Translations under genes and position numbers: made by a program | The notes under the pieces: generated by a model | Told to the model about the DNA's origin: nothing | Databases searched by the model: none | The model's input: the letters and a program-made list of their open reading frames with translations, nothing else | Shown here: positions 27,843 through 36,822 of the stretch, in pieces | How the letters are laid out: each line of letters opens with the position of its first letter | Position numbering within the stretch: the first letter of the stretch is position 1 | DNA from: Melioribacteraceae bacterium | GTDB taxonomy: Bacteria > Bacteroidota > Ignavibacteria > Ignavibacteriales > Melioribacteraceae | Assembly (NCBI GenBank): GCA_026417375.1 | Contig: JAOADJ010000031.1 | Location: forward strand, 62,001 to 126,000 | Direction of reading: 5' to 3' | DNA: 64,000 bases

Positions 27843-29504
27843 TTAATTATGAATATTTAATAATGCATTATATTTTTTTTGATTAGTAATAATTTCATAT
27901 GATTTTAAAAACTGAATATCATTTTTTAATGATTCAATAATTCTTCCCTCTTTACCTAATATTCTTGAAAATAATTCTTTTTTTAGTTCAAGAATTACTT
28001 CACTTTTTTTAGTCTGAATTTCATTTAAGTTTTGTTGATAAAACTGATTTTTTAATTGAATGATTAAATCATAAATATTTTTAGATGATGAATTTGATTT
28101 ACTTATATTTTCTTCAAGTTGATTAACTAACTTTAATAGTTTTGATGAATATTGATAATTATTATCATTTAAATATTTTATAAAATCCTGATATAATTTC
28201 TCGTAATTCACTTTTTGAATTTCAATATTTTTATTTGTATTCAAGTAGAAAGTAATGAATTTAAAGAATATACCATCAGCATTTAATGTTTCAATAATAC
28301 CATTTTTAATTTCACTTTTTACAATTGAGTCAGGTAAAATACCACCGGATGAAAAAACTTTTCTTTTATTATCTGTTAGAAATTCATTTTTCTGAGAAGA
28401 TAAATTACTTACAAATATTTTGCTATTATTTGCATAATCGATTTTTTGAATACATCTTCCACTTGGGGTAAAATATTTTGCAGTTGTAAGTTTTAATGAA
28501 GTTCCATAAGGTAAAGATACTATCGTTTGAACAAGTCCTTTCCCGAATGAATTTTCACCAACAATTACAGCTTTATCATGATCTTGTAATGCACCTGCAA
28601 CAACTTCGGCAGCAGATGCTGTAAATTCGTTTGTTAATACTATAATATTTTTGTTATTTAATATAGGTTCTTCTTTGGCAAAATATTTTTTAACATTTAA
28701 TGAGTCTCTTCCTTTAACAGTAACAACCAATGCACTTTTAGGCAAAAATTTTTCGCAAACATCAACTGCCGCATCTAATAGTCCACCGGGATTCCCACGT
28801 AAATCTAAAATTAAGGATTCAATTTCTTTTTTAGATTTTAGTTTTAATAAAGCTTGTTTAACTTCTTCACCGGCAGTTTGAGAAAAACCACTTAATTTTA
28901 TATAAGCATTATTGCTTGTTTCGGGTACAAATCCATAGAATGAAACATTTTTTATTTCTATTTCTTCTCTAACAATATTAAAAAATAATTCTTCACCATT
29001 TCTTAATATAATTAATTTTACAAGTGAACCTGTTTCACCTTTTAAGTAGTTACTAAGATTATCATAATTTTCTTTGCTAATATTTGTTTCATCTATTTTT
29101 TTGATTACATCACCAACCTTTAATCCTTGTCTTTGAGCTGGAGAACCTTCTATTAAATCAAGAACCGTTACTTCATCATTTCTTAATCCAATTGAAGCTC
29201 CGATTCCACCGTACTTACCTTTGGTTATTAAATCAATATCCTTTTGTTCATTTATATCAATAAAATTTGAGTATGGGTCAAGTGATTGCAACATTCCTTC
29301 AATTCCAGCTAAAACAAATTCTTTTGGATTTATTTCATCAACATAATTAAGAGTAACTTCTTTATATATTCTTCCGAAAAGATCAATTCCTTTATTTATT
29401 TCAAAATAAATATCATTATCTCTGGTTAAAAAACCAGAAAACAAAAAAATTATTATTCCATATATGAAAATTGTTTTACCTAATAAACTAAATTTATTTG
29501 GCAT
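27843..29504 (-). CDS. S41 family carboxy-terminal processing protease
   Basis: A 553-residue periplasmic serine protease. A hydrophobic N-terminal segment (IFIYGIIIFLFSGFL) serves as signal or anchor. A PDZ domain lies at about residues 90-175 (YGGIGASIGLRNDEVTV, GSPAQRQGLKVGDVIKKID). The S41 core has LILDLRGNPGGLLDAAV, the nucleophile segment NEFTASAAEVVAGALQD and the general-base Lys in VGENSFGKGLVQT. The C-terminal ~150 residues are helical and charged. Proteases of this type trim C-termini of envelope proteins or cell-wall enzymes. It is the third gene of a ybbR-tmk-ctp operon (gaps of 1 and 8 bp). Confidence 0.92.
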   Translation of the reverse strand: MPNKFSLLGKTIFIYGIIIFLFSGFLTRDNDIYFEINKGIDLFGRIYKEVTLNYVDEINPKEFVLAGIEGMLQSLDPYSNFIDINEQKDIDLITKGKYGGIGASIGLRNDEVTVLDLIEGSPAQRQGLKVGDVIKKIDETNISKENYDNLSNYLKGETGSLVKLIILRNGEELFFNIVREEIEIKNVSFYGFVPETSNNAYIKLSGFSQTAGEEVKQALLKLKSKKEIESLILDLRGNPGGLLDAAVDVCEKFLPKSALVVTVKGRDSLNVKKYFAKEEPILNNKNIIVLTNEFTASAAEVVAGALQDHDKAVIVGENSFGKGLVQTIVSLPYGTSLKLTTAKYFTPSGRCIQKIDYANNSKIFVSNLSSQKNEFLTDNKRKVFSSGGILPDSIVKSEIKNGIIETLNADGIFFKFITFYLNTNKNIEIQKVNYEKLYQDFIKYLNDNNYQYSSKLLKLVNQLEENISKSNSSSKNIYDLIIQLKNQFYQQNLNEIQTKKSEVILELKKELFSRILGKEGRIIESLKNDIQFLKSYEIITNQKKYNALLNIHN

Positions 29505-29512
29505 CTTTACTT

Positions 29513-30124
29513 TTAATCTTTCAGTTTAATATATGATAGAATTATTTTATTAATTTCATCAATAGAAAGTAACCCGTCAATCACAACAAACCTTTTTTCT
29601 TTTTTAGATAAATAAATATAACCTTCACGTACTTTTTCATAAAAATCAATTGCTGATCTTTCAATTCTATCTAAATCAATTTTTTTAACAGAAGCTTTTC
29701 TTTTAATAATTTCATCGATTGGTGTATCGATAAAAAAAGTAAGATCAGGAATAGCTTTGCCAATCACAAATTTCTGAAGTTCTTCAACAAAATTTAAATT
29801 TATTCCTCTGCCAAAAGCTTGATAAGCAATTGAAGAATCGTGAAATCTATCAGAAATTACAAACTGATTTTTTTCAAGTGCAGGTATAATCACTTCACCT
29901 ACAAGTTGAGCACGGCTTGCTGCGAATAAAATCAACTCTGTTTCAATTAACATTTCTTTATTTTTTTTATCGAGAAGTATATTTCTAATTTTTTCAGAAA
30001 TGTTTGTTCCGCCAGGTTCTCTGATTAATATAACTTCTTTATTATTTTCTTTTAAATTTTTTTCAAGTAACTGAACTTGAGTAGATTTTCCGCAAAAATC
30101 TAAACCTTCGAATGTTATAAACAT
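29513..30124 (-). CDS. tmk: Thymidylate kinase
   Basis: Phosphorylates dTMP to dTDP. The 203-residue protein has the P-loop FEGLDFCGKSTQVQLL at the N-terminus, the substrate motif REPGGTNISEKIR, the DRx motif ISDRFHDSSIAYQAFGRG and a TFFIDTPIDEIIKR segment. The P-loop holds Phe-Cys where most relatives have Gly-Ser (FCGKST), which should not stop nucleotide binding. It is placed 1 bp after the YbbR gene and 8 bp before the S41 protease. Confidence 0.93.
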   Translation of the reverse strand: MFITFEGLDFCGKSTQVQLLEKNLKENNKEVILIREPGGTNISEKIRNILLDKKNKEMLIETELILFAASRAQLVGEVIIPALEKNQFVISDRFHDSSIAYQAFGRGINLNFVEELQKFVIGKAIPDLTFFIDTPIDEIIKRKASVKKIDLDRIERSAIDFYEKVREGYIYLSKKEKRFVVIDGLLSIDEINKIILSYIKLKD

Positions 30125-30125
30125 A

Positions 30126-31034
30126 TTAATTCTTCTTTATGACAAATTCTAAATTGTTTGGTTCTATTGAAATTAATTTTACAAATTTTGGTAATTCAAC
30201 TTGTGGTACAACATAATTTTCATCTTTATTAATTTTTTCAAAATCTACATAAACATTAATACTGTCAATATTAAGTTTACCCAAAATGTTAATACCACTT
30301 TTTAATAATAAATTAACTTTACTTGGATATAAAATTAATTCTTGATCTTTTGGCAAATTGATAACTTTTACAGGTACATTTTCAAAATTATTATCAACTA
30401 TTTTCTGAACTTCAAATTTAAGATTGCAGTAATTTGATGAATATTCTGTTCCTTTAATAATTTTTAATGGAACTTTAACATTAAAATTATCTTTGATGTT
30501 AAAAAACTCTTGATTTATTGTAAACACTGAATCAATATTTTTTAATAAAGAAGGCGCCCCTTTTACTTCAACAAAAGCTGGTTCTAATTCTATTTCCGAA
30601 ACAATGTCATATCCTTCTTCAAATTCTAATTTAATCACGGGATAAATTCTTACAGTTTTACTAATTGATCTTTCTAAGTCAATATCCAATGTTGAAGGAT
30701 TTATATCAATAACCTGAAAATTACTGGAAAGCCAATTATTTGATTTCACAAAATCTTTTAATTCAATTTTTTTCTTACCTAATTTTCTATGAATTGAAAT
30801 AACAAAATCTTCTTTTTCAAAAACAGTATATTTCAATAAATTCCAACCACTTCCTTTTAAAGTAATTGAAACTTCTTCAGGCAACTGAACACTTATTGAA
30901 TAATTTTGTGGTAAATCTTGAAGATTAATTTTTGAATTAATTACATAAAGATAGTCGTTATTAAGAGCTATTGAAAACCAGAAGAGAATAGAAAAAATTG
31001 CAAGTACAGAAACAGTTAATATTTTTTTTTTCAT
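30126..31034 (-). CDS. YbbR-like domain protein
   Basis: A 302-residue exported protein with one N-terminal membrane helix (ILTVSVLAIFSILFWFSIAL) and a beta-rich remainder built of YbbR-type repeats. Repeat hallmarks are VQLPEEVSITLKGSGWNLL, FEEGYDIVSEIELEPAFVEV and VKGAPSLLKNIDSV. In Firmicutes the YbbR protein CdaR regulates a c-di-AMP synthase, but no such gene adjoins this one, so that role cannot be assumed. First gene of the operon with tmk and the S41 protease, placed after the microcompartment terminator. Confidence 0.83.
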   Translation of the reverse strand: MKKKILTVSVLAIFSILFWFSIALNNDYLYVINSKINLQDLPQNYSISVQLPEEVSITLKGSGWNLLKYTVFEKEDFVISIHRKLGKKKIELKDFVKSNNWLSSNFQVIDINPSTLDIDLERSISKTVRIYPVIKLEFEEGYDIVSEIELEPAFVEVKGAPSLLKNIDSVFTINQEFFNIKDNFNVKVPLKIIKGTEYSSNYCNLKFEVQKIVDNNFENVPVKVINLPKDQELILYPSKVNLLLKSGINILGKLNIDSINVYVDFEKINKDENYVVPQVELPKFVKLISIEPNNLEFVIKKN

Positions 31035-31047
31035 ACTTATACAAAAT

Positions 31048-31098
31048 TTGGTTGTCTAGTTGTAAAGATGATAAATAATTTTACAATCAGACAACCAA
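31048..31098 (-). terminator. Long-stem terminator after the microcompartment genes
   Basis: Inverted repeat of 19 bp (31048-31066 with 31080-31098, outer arms TTGGTTGTCT/AGACAACCAA) with only two imperfect pairs and a 13-base loop. It starts 7 bp past the stop of the second shell gene. On the minus strand a short run (ATTTTG) follows the stem and T8 precedes it. It separates the shell genes from ybbR. Confidence 0.75.
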
Positions 31099-31104
31099 AA
31101 AAAA

Positions 31105-31785
31105 TTATCGTAGTTTATTAAAAAATTCAATCAACTCATCACGATTAGCTTTTGAAATTTGTCTTCCTTTAATTGGGAAATTTTCAAAAGCTCTTGCTAA
31201 ATGTCTTAACTCATGCACATTAAGGTTTGATAATTCCTCAACGGAAGGTATTTCATTTGAAATTACATCACTAGCATTTTCTTTTTGAAGTTCAGAGATT
31301 GCCTCATTTTTCAAATTTTCTATAGTTGATGAAATTTTTGCCTTTCTTGGTTTAGCTGTTTTTTCAACCACTTCATCAAAAGGTAATTCCTGTTGTTCAA
31401 TTACTTGCTCATTTTCGTCAATAACTGGTTCAGTTTCAGTATCAGAATTAAACTCATCATTTAATATTTCAACTTTATTATCATTCGATTCAATATTTTT
31501 TTCTTCAGATAATTTTGGTGAATAAATAATTTCTTCAATCTGATCATCCGGACGAGGAATTACATGAGCAGAAACAAGTTGACCAACTCTTTGAGCTGCG
31601 GCAGCACCGGCATCAACGGCAGATTTAACAGCAGCAACTTCGCCAACAACTTTTACAGTAACCAAAGCTGCCGTTATTTTTTCTTTACTAACTAATTTCA
31701 CATTAGCAGCTTTAACCATTGCATCGGCTGCTTCTATTGCTCCAATTAAACCTTTGGTTTCAATTAATCCTAATGCTAATTGCAT
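31105..31785 (-). CDS. Microcompartment shell protein with SAP/Rho-N-like C-terminal domain
   Basis: A 226-residue protein in three parts. Residues 1-85 are a BMC-H domain ([45 protein letters not shown]). The pore segment is KITAAL, lacking the Gly-rich pore of its neighbour. Residues 86-180 are an acidic, Glu/Asn-rich linker. Residues 183-226 ([18 protein letters not shown], then [17 protein letters not shown]) resemble the SAP/Rho-N helix-extension-helix fold, often a nucleic-acid binder. EutK, a shell protein with a C-terminal helix-turn-helix, is a functional parallel. It follows the single-domain shell gene by 6 bp and is closed by a terminator. The fusion's role is unknown. Confidence 0.88.
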   Translation of the reverse strand: MQLALGLIETKGLIGAIEAADAMVKAANVKLVSKEKITAALVTVKVVGEVAAVKSAVDAGAAAAQRVGQLVSAHVIPRPDDQIEEIIYSPKLSEEKNIESNDNKVEILNDEFNSDTETEPVIDENEQVIEQQELPFDEVVEKTAKPRKAKISSTIENLKNEAISELQKENASDVISNEIPSVEELSNLNVHELRHLARAFENFPIKGRQISKANRDELIEFFNKLR

Positions 31786-31791
31786 AAATTA

Positions 31792-32073
31792 CTATTTTGA
31801 TCTTTTAGGTAATATTAATTCAACATCTGAATGTGGACGAGGAATTACGTGTACAGAAACTAATTCACCAACTCTTTGTGCAGCTGCTGCGCCCGCATCT
31901 GTAGCTGCTTTTACTGCTCCGACATCACCACGAACCATAACAGTAACATAACCGCCACCGATTGTTTCTTTACCTATTAATTCAACTTTTGCTGCTTTTA
32001 CCATTGCATCGGCTGCTTCAATTGCACCGACAAGTCCTTTTGTTTCAATCATTCCAAGTGCGTCAAGTGTCAT
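31792..32073 (-). CDS. Microcompartment hexameric shell protein (BMC-H)
   Basis: A 93-residue single-domain shell protein that should form flat hexamers tiling a protein microcompartment. It has [20 protein letters not shown], the pore segment [10 protein letters not shown] (pore near Gly39-Gly41), [20 protein letters not shown] and [12 protein letters not shown]. The GGGY pore resembles, from memory, the Haliangium BMC-H protein. GGGAG precedes the ATG. The gene begins 76 bp after ruvX, with the extended shell gene directly downstream. No pentamer (EutN/CcmL), trimer or cargo enzyme is adjacent, so this is a satellite pair of a larger system. Confidence 0.95.
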   Translation of the reverse strand: MTLDALGMIETKGLVGAIEAADAMVKAAKVELIGKETIGGGYVTVMVRGDVGAVKAATDAGAAAAQRVGELVSVHVIPRPHSDVELILPKRSK

Positions 32074-32149
32074 ATTTTATGCTCCCAAATTGATTTTGTT
32101 TTATAACTAAAATAGTTTTTATAATAATTAATTGCAAAATTTTTTCTAA

Positions 32150-32569
32150 TTAACTTATAGTTTTTAAATAATCTTCTAAAATTACTGCAGCTGCATTTTT
32201 ATCAATTAATGATTTATCCCTTCTTTTTTTCTTTGAAACTACCGTCTCAATTATTCTTTGTTTAGCAATTTCAGATGAATATCTCTCATCAATTAATACA
32301 ATAGGCAAATCAATTCTTTTTTTTAATTCATCAACAAATTTTTCAACGATTAGTGAAGTTGAAGAATTTTCCCCCGATTCCTTTAATGGAACACCAACAA
32401 TAATTTTAACAACATTATATTCTTTAAGAATTTTTAATAAATTTTCTAAAAAATTTTTATCGTTTTGAAGAGTTGTTAATGGATATGCAAATATATTTAA
32501 AGGATCAGTGATTGCAATTCCAATTCTTTTTGCTCCGTAATCAATTGCCAAAATTCTTTTTTCTTCCAA
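32150..32569 (-). CDS. ruvX: RuvX/YqgF-type Holliday junction resolvase or rRNA nuclease
   Basis: A 139-residue RNase H-fold protein. N-terminal LAIDYGAKRIGIAITDP carries the first catalytic Asp; IIVGVPLKESGENS and VLIDERYSSEIAKQRI hold the other conserved acidic positions, and KNAAAVILEDYL is the C-terminal family motif. Members are annotated as Holliday junction resolvases and are also linked to processing of pre-16S rRNA. It follows the rel/spoT gene by 8 bp. Confidence 0.92.
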   Translation of the reverse strand: MEEKRILAIDYGAKRIGIAITDPLNIFAYPLTTLQNDKNFLENLLKILKEYNVVKIIVGVPLKESGENSSTSLIVEKFVDELKKRIDLPIVLIDERYSSEIAKQRIIETVVSKKKRRDKSLIDKNAAAVILEDYLKTIS

Positions 32570-32577
32570 TTATTTCC

Positions 32578-34755
32578 TCAATTATTTTCTGCATCAAATC
32601 TTTCAACAGAAAAAATCCCTTTATTTTTCTTTAACCTTTCAATTAATTTATTCAAATGTTCCAAATCTTTAACATAAACTGTAATTGTTCCTTTGAATAG
32701 TGAATCTTGTGTATAAATATTTACCGATTTAATATTTGTATTTTGATAAGTAGTAATACTATTAGAAATATCTTTTAAAATTCCTGGCATATCATCTCCA
32801 CGAATTGAAATACCAGCAACAAAATAAGTATCATTTGTTTTGGGCCAACTTACAGGGACTAATCGATCTTCACCCGTTTTTACCATGTTAATTAAATTTT
32901 TACAATCCTTGCGATGAATTTTTATTCCTTCACCAATTGTAACATATCCAATAACCTGGTCACCCGGAATTGGATTACAACATTTTGCATAAGTATATGC
33001 AAAACCTTTATAATCACCTTCAACTAAAACATTTCCGGCAGAAGTTCTTGCAATATCTACAAATTTATCAAATTCAATTTCGTGAGCTTGTTTATTTTCA
33101 TTATCTGTTTTTGGATTTAAAATCTGATCGAGATTTACTTTATCTAAAAAAATTGCTCTATAAAAATTCCGACTATTATCGAATTTTAATTTTCTTGCAA
33201 GTTTTGCTACTTCATCAGAAGAGAATGAAAGTTTTAATTTTTTAATTTTCTTTTCCCAAATTTCTTTACCTGCATCAACTTCTTTTTCCTCTTCTTTATT
33301 TAAGTATTTTCTAATATTGTTTTTAGCTTTTTGAGTGTGAACAAATTGCAACCAGCTTTTATTAGGATGTTGATTTTTTGAAGTTATTATTTCAACCTGG
33401 TCGCCACTATGAAGAATTGTATCAAGTGGAACAATTTTGCCATTAACTTTTGCACCAATACAATGGTAACCAACATTACTATGAACTTCAAAAGCAAAAT
33501 CTACGGGAGTTGAATTTATTGGTAATCTTTTTAAATCACCTTTTGGAGTAAAAACATAAATTTCATCTTGAAACAAATTCAGTTTAAAGCTTGCAATAAT
33601 TTCTTTTGAAGCTTCATCTTTCGATACGTTTTCAAAAATATCACGAACCCAATTAACCCATTCTTCTAAATCCTGATCATTAGCATTTACATGCTCTTTA
33701 TATTTCCAGTGAGCTGCAACTCCTTTTTCAGCAATTTCATGCATCTTTCTAGTTCTTATTTGAACTTCTACAAGCTTTCCTTCGGGACCAATTACAGTTG
33801 TGTGAATTGATTGATAATTATTTTTTTTAGGAATTGAAATAAAATCTTTAAATCTATCTGCAATAGGTTTATAAAGCTGATTTACAATTCCAAGAACAAG
33901 AAAGCATTCATTTGGATCATTTTTTTCCAGTATTACACGAATTGCAAGTAAATCATAAATATCTTCCCATGGGCGGTTTTGCATTACTAATTTTCTATAA
34001 ATACTATAAAGATGTTTAGGTCTTCCACTAATTTCATACTGTAGTTTTAGTTCATCTAATTTTTCTTTAATTGGAGCGGAAAATCTTTGAATAAAAGCTT
34101 CTCTTTCTTTTCTTGTATCTTTAATTTTTTTGGCAATATCATCATAAGCATCTTTATTTAGATATTTAAAAGCTAGATCTTCTAATTCCCATTTCAGAAC
34201 TCCTAAACCAAAACGATGAGCAAAAGGAGCATAAATTTCAAGTGTTTCTTTTGCAATTCTTCTTTGTTTCTGTGGAGATACAAATTCGAGTGTTCTCATA
34301 TTGTGAAGACGATCTGCAAATTTTACTAAAATTACACGAACATCTTTAATCATGGAAAGAAGAAGTTTTCTGTAATTTTCTGCCTGTGTAATTTCTTGCC
34401 CTTTGAAAACTCCACCAATTTTAGTCACACCATCAACAATTTCAGCAACTTCATTTCCGAATTCTTTTGAAATAAAATCTAAGCTTATATCTGAATCTTC
34501 AACGACATCATGGAGCAAAGCACTAATAACAGAAATATCATCGAGAGGAATTTCTCTTGCAACTATTACAGCAACTTCATAAGGATGATTAAAATATGGT
34601 TCACCGGAAGCACGGAAGTCATTTTTATGAGATTCATAACTTAACACAAAAGCTTTTTTTATTAGCCCTTCATTAACAGAACGAAGATTAGACTTACAAT
34701 AATTGATTAAGTCATCTAACATTCTTTGATGTTTTATGCTAAGTGTAATTTCCAT
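32578..34755 (-). CDS. Bifunctional (p)ppGpp synthetase/hydrolase (Rel/SpoT)
   Basis: Makes and degrades the stringent-response alarmone. The 725-residue protein contains an HD hydrolase domain (ALLHDVVEDSDISLD, intact HDxxED), a synthetase domain (RPKHLYSIYRKLVMQNRPWE, NYQSIHTTVIGPEGKLVEVQ), a TGS domain (FTPKGDLKRLPINSTPVDFA) and a C-terminal ACT domain (GISIRGDDMPGILKDISNSI). A YAKCCNPIPGDQVIGYVTIG zinc-finger segment precedes the ACT domain. Because both catalytic centres look intact it should be bifunctional. It sits between upp (13 bp upstream) and ruvX. Confidence 0.95.
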   Translation of the reverse strand: MEITLSIKHQRMLDDLINYCKSNLRSVNEGLIKKAFVLSYESHKNDFRASGEPYFNHPYEVAVIVAREIPLDDISVISALLHDVVEDSDISLDFISKEFGNEVAEIVDGVTKIGGVFKGQEITQAENYRKLLLSMIKDVRVILVKFADRLHNMRTLEFVSPQKQRRIAKETLEIYAPFAHRFGLGVLKWELEDLAFKYLNKDAYDDIAKKIKDTRKEREAFIQRFSAPIKEKLDELKLQYEISGRPKHLYSIYRKLVMQNRPWEDIYDLLAIRVILEKNDPNECFLVLGIVNQLYKPIADRFKDFISIPKKNNYQSIHTTVIGPEGKLVEVQIRTRKMHEIAEKGVAAHWKYKEHVNANDQDLEEWVNWVRDIFENVSKDEASKEIIASFKLNLFQDEIYVFTPKGDLKRLPINSTPVDFAFEVHSNVGYHCIGAKVNGKIVPLDTILHSGDQVEIITSKNQHPNKSWLQFVHTQKAKNNIRKYLNKEEEKEVDAGKEIWEKKIKKLKLSFSSDEVAKLARKLKFDNSRNFYRAIFLDKVNLDQILNPKTDNENKQAHEIEFDKFVDIARTSAGNVLVEGDYKGFAYTYAKCCNPIPGDQVIGYVTIGEGIKIHRKDCKNLINMVKTGEDRLVPVSWPKTNDTYFVAGISIRGDDMPGILKDISNSITTYQNTNIKSVNIYTQDSLFKGTITVYVKDLEHLNKLIERLKKNKGIFSVERFDAENN

Positions 34756-34768
34756 AATAAGTTATAGT

Positions 34769-35395
34769 TTATAATGTTCCAAAAGTTCTATCGCCTGCAT
34801 CACCCAATCCGGGTAATATATAACCAAATTCATTTAATTGTCTATCTAAACTTGCTGTGTAAATTGGTACATCCGGGTGAACAGAATTCATTTTTTCAAT
34901 TCCTTCTGGAGCAGCAATTAAACAAGCAAGAATACAATTATTTGCTCCCTTTTGTTTCAAGGAATTAAATGATGCAACTGCACTGCCACCAGTAGCAAGC
35001 ATGGGGTCTAAAACTATTGTTAATGATTCTTCTAATTTTTTGGGAGCTTTGTAATAATAATCTATTGGTTTCAATGTAATTTCATCTCTTTGTAAACCAA
35101 TGTGACCTACATTTGCATCTGGGATCATCTTCAAAAATGCATCAACCATACTTAAGCCAGCTCTTAATACTGGTACAAGTACAATCTGTTTTTTTATTTT
35201 ATAACCAACAGTTTTTTCCAGTGGTGTTTGTACTTCAATTTCGTCGAGTTCAAATGAATTTGCAATTTCAATTGCTATAGCATAAGAAACTCTATTTAAA
35301 GCTGCACGAAAAGTTGAAGTGTTGGTTTCTTTATCTCTTAAAATTGTAACATCTCTTTTTACTAACGGATTATTAATCACAAATAAATTACTCAT
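34769..35395 (-). CDS. upp: Uracil phosphoribosyltransferase
   Basis: Salvages uracil to UMP using PRPP. The 208-residue protein has the N-terminal VTILRDKETNTSTFRAAL, the VPVLRAGLSMVDAFLKMIP motif, the PRPP loop IVLDPMLATGGSAVAS, and the uracil-binding end GYILPGLGDAGDRTFGT. Its start overlaps the stop of the CoA-disulfide-reductase-like gene by 4 bp, and rel/spoT follows after 13 bp, so the genes from 36747 down to ruvX probably form one transcript. Confidence 0.95.
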   Translation of the reverse strand: MSNLFVINNPLVKRDVTILRDKETNTSTFRAALNRVSYAIAIEIANSFELDEIEVQTPLEKTVGYKIKKQIVLVPVLRAGLSMVDAFLKMIPDANVGHIGLQRDEITLKPIDYYYKAPKKLEESLTIVLDPMLATGGSAVASFNSLKQKGANNCILACLIAAPEGIEKMNSVHPDVPIYTASLDRQLNEFGYILPGLGDAGDRTFGTL

Positions 35396-36747
35396 TTTAT
35401 TTCCTTTTTAATTTTTCTACCCAATACAGAAAGTAAATTTATAAATGGTGAACTTGGCGGAGTATAATTATAATTTATTTCGGCTAATTCATTTGCTTTT
35501 ATTTTATTATGAATAAAAGATGAAATTAAATCACCAAATCCAATTACTTCATTTCCTCCAAAAAACGAAGCGCCCAATATCATTAATGAATTTTTATCGT
35601 AAATAATTTTGCCGAAAACATTTTTTGAATTTGGCATTACTTTGATGATATTTGGTACAATTGCATTAACTGAAACTGGAAGAAATTTATATTTATGTGC
35701 TTGTGAACAAGTTAAACCTACTGAAACATAAATTTTATCAAAAATTTTAACAGCAATATTTTTTACAATTGGTTTAATTATTTGATTACCACCAGCAGCA
35801 TTTTCACCTGCAATATGACCAAATTCGTGTGCTAACGTTGCAAGAGGAATATATTCATATTTGTTTGTTATTTTATTTATTACTTCAATGCAATCACCAG
35901 CTGCAAAAATATTTGAGTCATTTGTTTTGAGTTTGGAATCAACTTTGATACCGCCATAGTTTCCTAATTCTATTTTAGAAGTTAGAGCTAATTCAGAATT
36001 TGGCTTAACACCAATACATTGAATAGCAAAATCAATTTCATATTGCCAGCCATTAATTGAAATATTTTTTAATCTTTTTTCATCATAAAAATATTTAACT
36101 GATTGTGATCCACTTATAAATTCAATTTTATTTTCATTTAGTGTATTAAGAATCAGGTTTTGAATTTCTGGTTCAGCATCTGGCATTGGAAATTTTTCTT
36201 TTTCAAGAAGAATCAAATTAAAACCTAATTTCTTAAGCGCTTCAGATACTTCTATTCCAATGTAACCAGCTCCAATTACTAAAACTCTGTTTGATTTTTT
36301 TTGTTTAACATGATTTTGAATTTTAATTAAATCTGAAACTGATTTGAATGTAAAAACATTATTTAGTGTTGAAGGAAAAAGAGGTAATTTATTTGCTTTA
36401 GAACCAGTTGCAAGAATTAATTTATCATAATCGAATTGATACTTTTGGTTGGAATATAAATTAATAACATCAATATTTTTTTTATTCCGATTAATATTTG
36501 TTACGAATGATTTAGTATAAACTTTTACTTTTTTTTCTTCTTCAAAGGATTTTTCGTCATAAAAAATAATTTTATTATAATCATCAATTTCGCCACTTAA
36601 GACATATGGTAATTCACATGTTCCTGTTGAAATAAAATCTCCGGCTTCAAAAAGTATAACATTTGAATCTGGAGAAACTCTTTTTGCTTTAGCAGCAGCA
36701 GCTGGTCCGGCAGCATTTCCTCCTATTATCAGAATATTTTTTTTCAT
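35392..36747 (-). CDS. FAD-dependent CoA-disulfide reductase/NADH oxidase-like protein
   Basis: A 451-residue member of the single-cysteine pyridine nucleotide-disulfide oxidoreductases. The FAD motif is ILIIGGNAAGPAAAAKAKR. The redox cysteine is Cys44 in STGTCELPYVLSG, the position used by CoA-disulfide reductase and related NADH oxidases. The second nucleotide motif is VLVIGAGYIGIEVSEAL, and IFAAGDCIEV closes the FAD site. There is no C-terminal rhodanese domain. Its substrate could be CoA disulfide, oxygen, polysulfide or bacillithiol disulfide; the sequence does not decide. It overlaps upp by 4 bp and has a TAnnTTTG box upstream. Confidence 0.85.
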   Translation of the reverse strand: MKKNILIIGGNAAGPAAAAKAKRVSPDSNVILFEAGDFISTGTCELPYVLSGEIDDYNKIIFYDEKSFEEEKKVKVYTKSFVTNINRNKKNIDVINLYSNQKYQFDYDKLILATGSKANKLPLFPSTLNNVFTFKSVSDLIKIQNHVKQKKSNRVLVIGAGYIGIEVSEALKKLGFNLILLEKEKFPMPDAEPEIQNLILNTLNENKIEFISGSQSVKYFYDEKRLKNISINGWQYEIDFAIQCIGVKPNSELALTSKIELGNYGGIKVDSKLKTNDSNIFAAGDCIEVINKITNKYEYIPLATLAHEFGHIAGENAAGGNQIIKPIVKNIAVKIFDKIYVSVGLTCSQAHKYKFLPVSVNAIVPNIIKVMPNSKNVFGKIIYDKNSLMILGASFFGGNEVIGFGDLISSFIHNKIKANELAEINYNYTPPSSPFINLLSVLGRKIKKEIK

Positions 36748-36757
36748 TTAAATAAAT

Positions 36758-36765
36758 CAAATTTA
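36758..36765 (-). promoter_or_regulatory. TAnnTTTG box upstream of the CoADR-like/upp operon
   Basis: The minus strand reads TAAATTTG 10 bp before the ATG at 36747, in the 75-bp space after the der stop codon. The closest TTTG upstream is about 24 bases away, longer than the usual 19-21. The box is also very near the start codon. Weak candidate. Confidence 0.22.
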
Positions 36766-36822
36766 TATTCAATATAAATATAAAGAATTCAAAAATCAGA
36801 AGTGAGGATGTTTGAATGTTAT

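Noticed and set aside
31792-32073. Shell genes as part of a carboxysome
   Set aside because: No RuBisCO, carbonic anhydrase or carboxysome genes are in the window; the nearby aldolase with a targeting-like peptide suggests a catabolic compartment instead.
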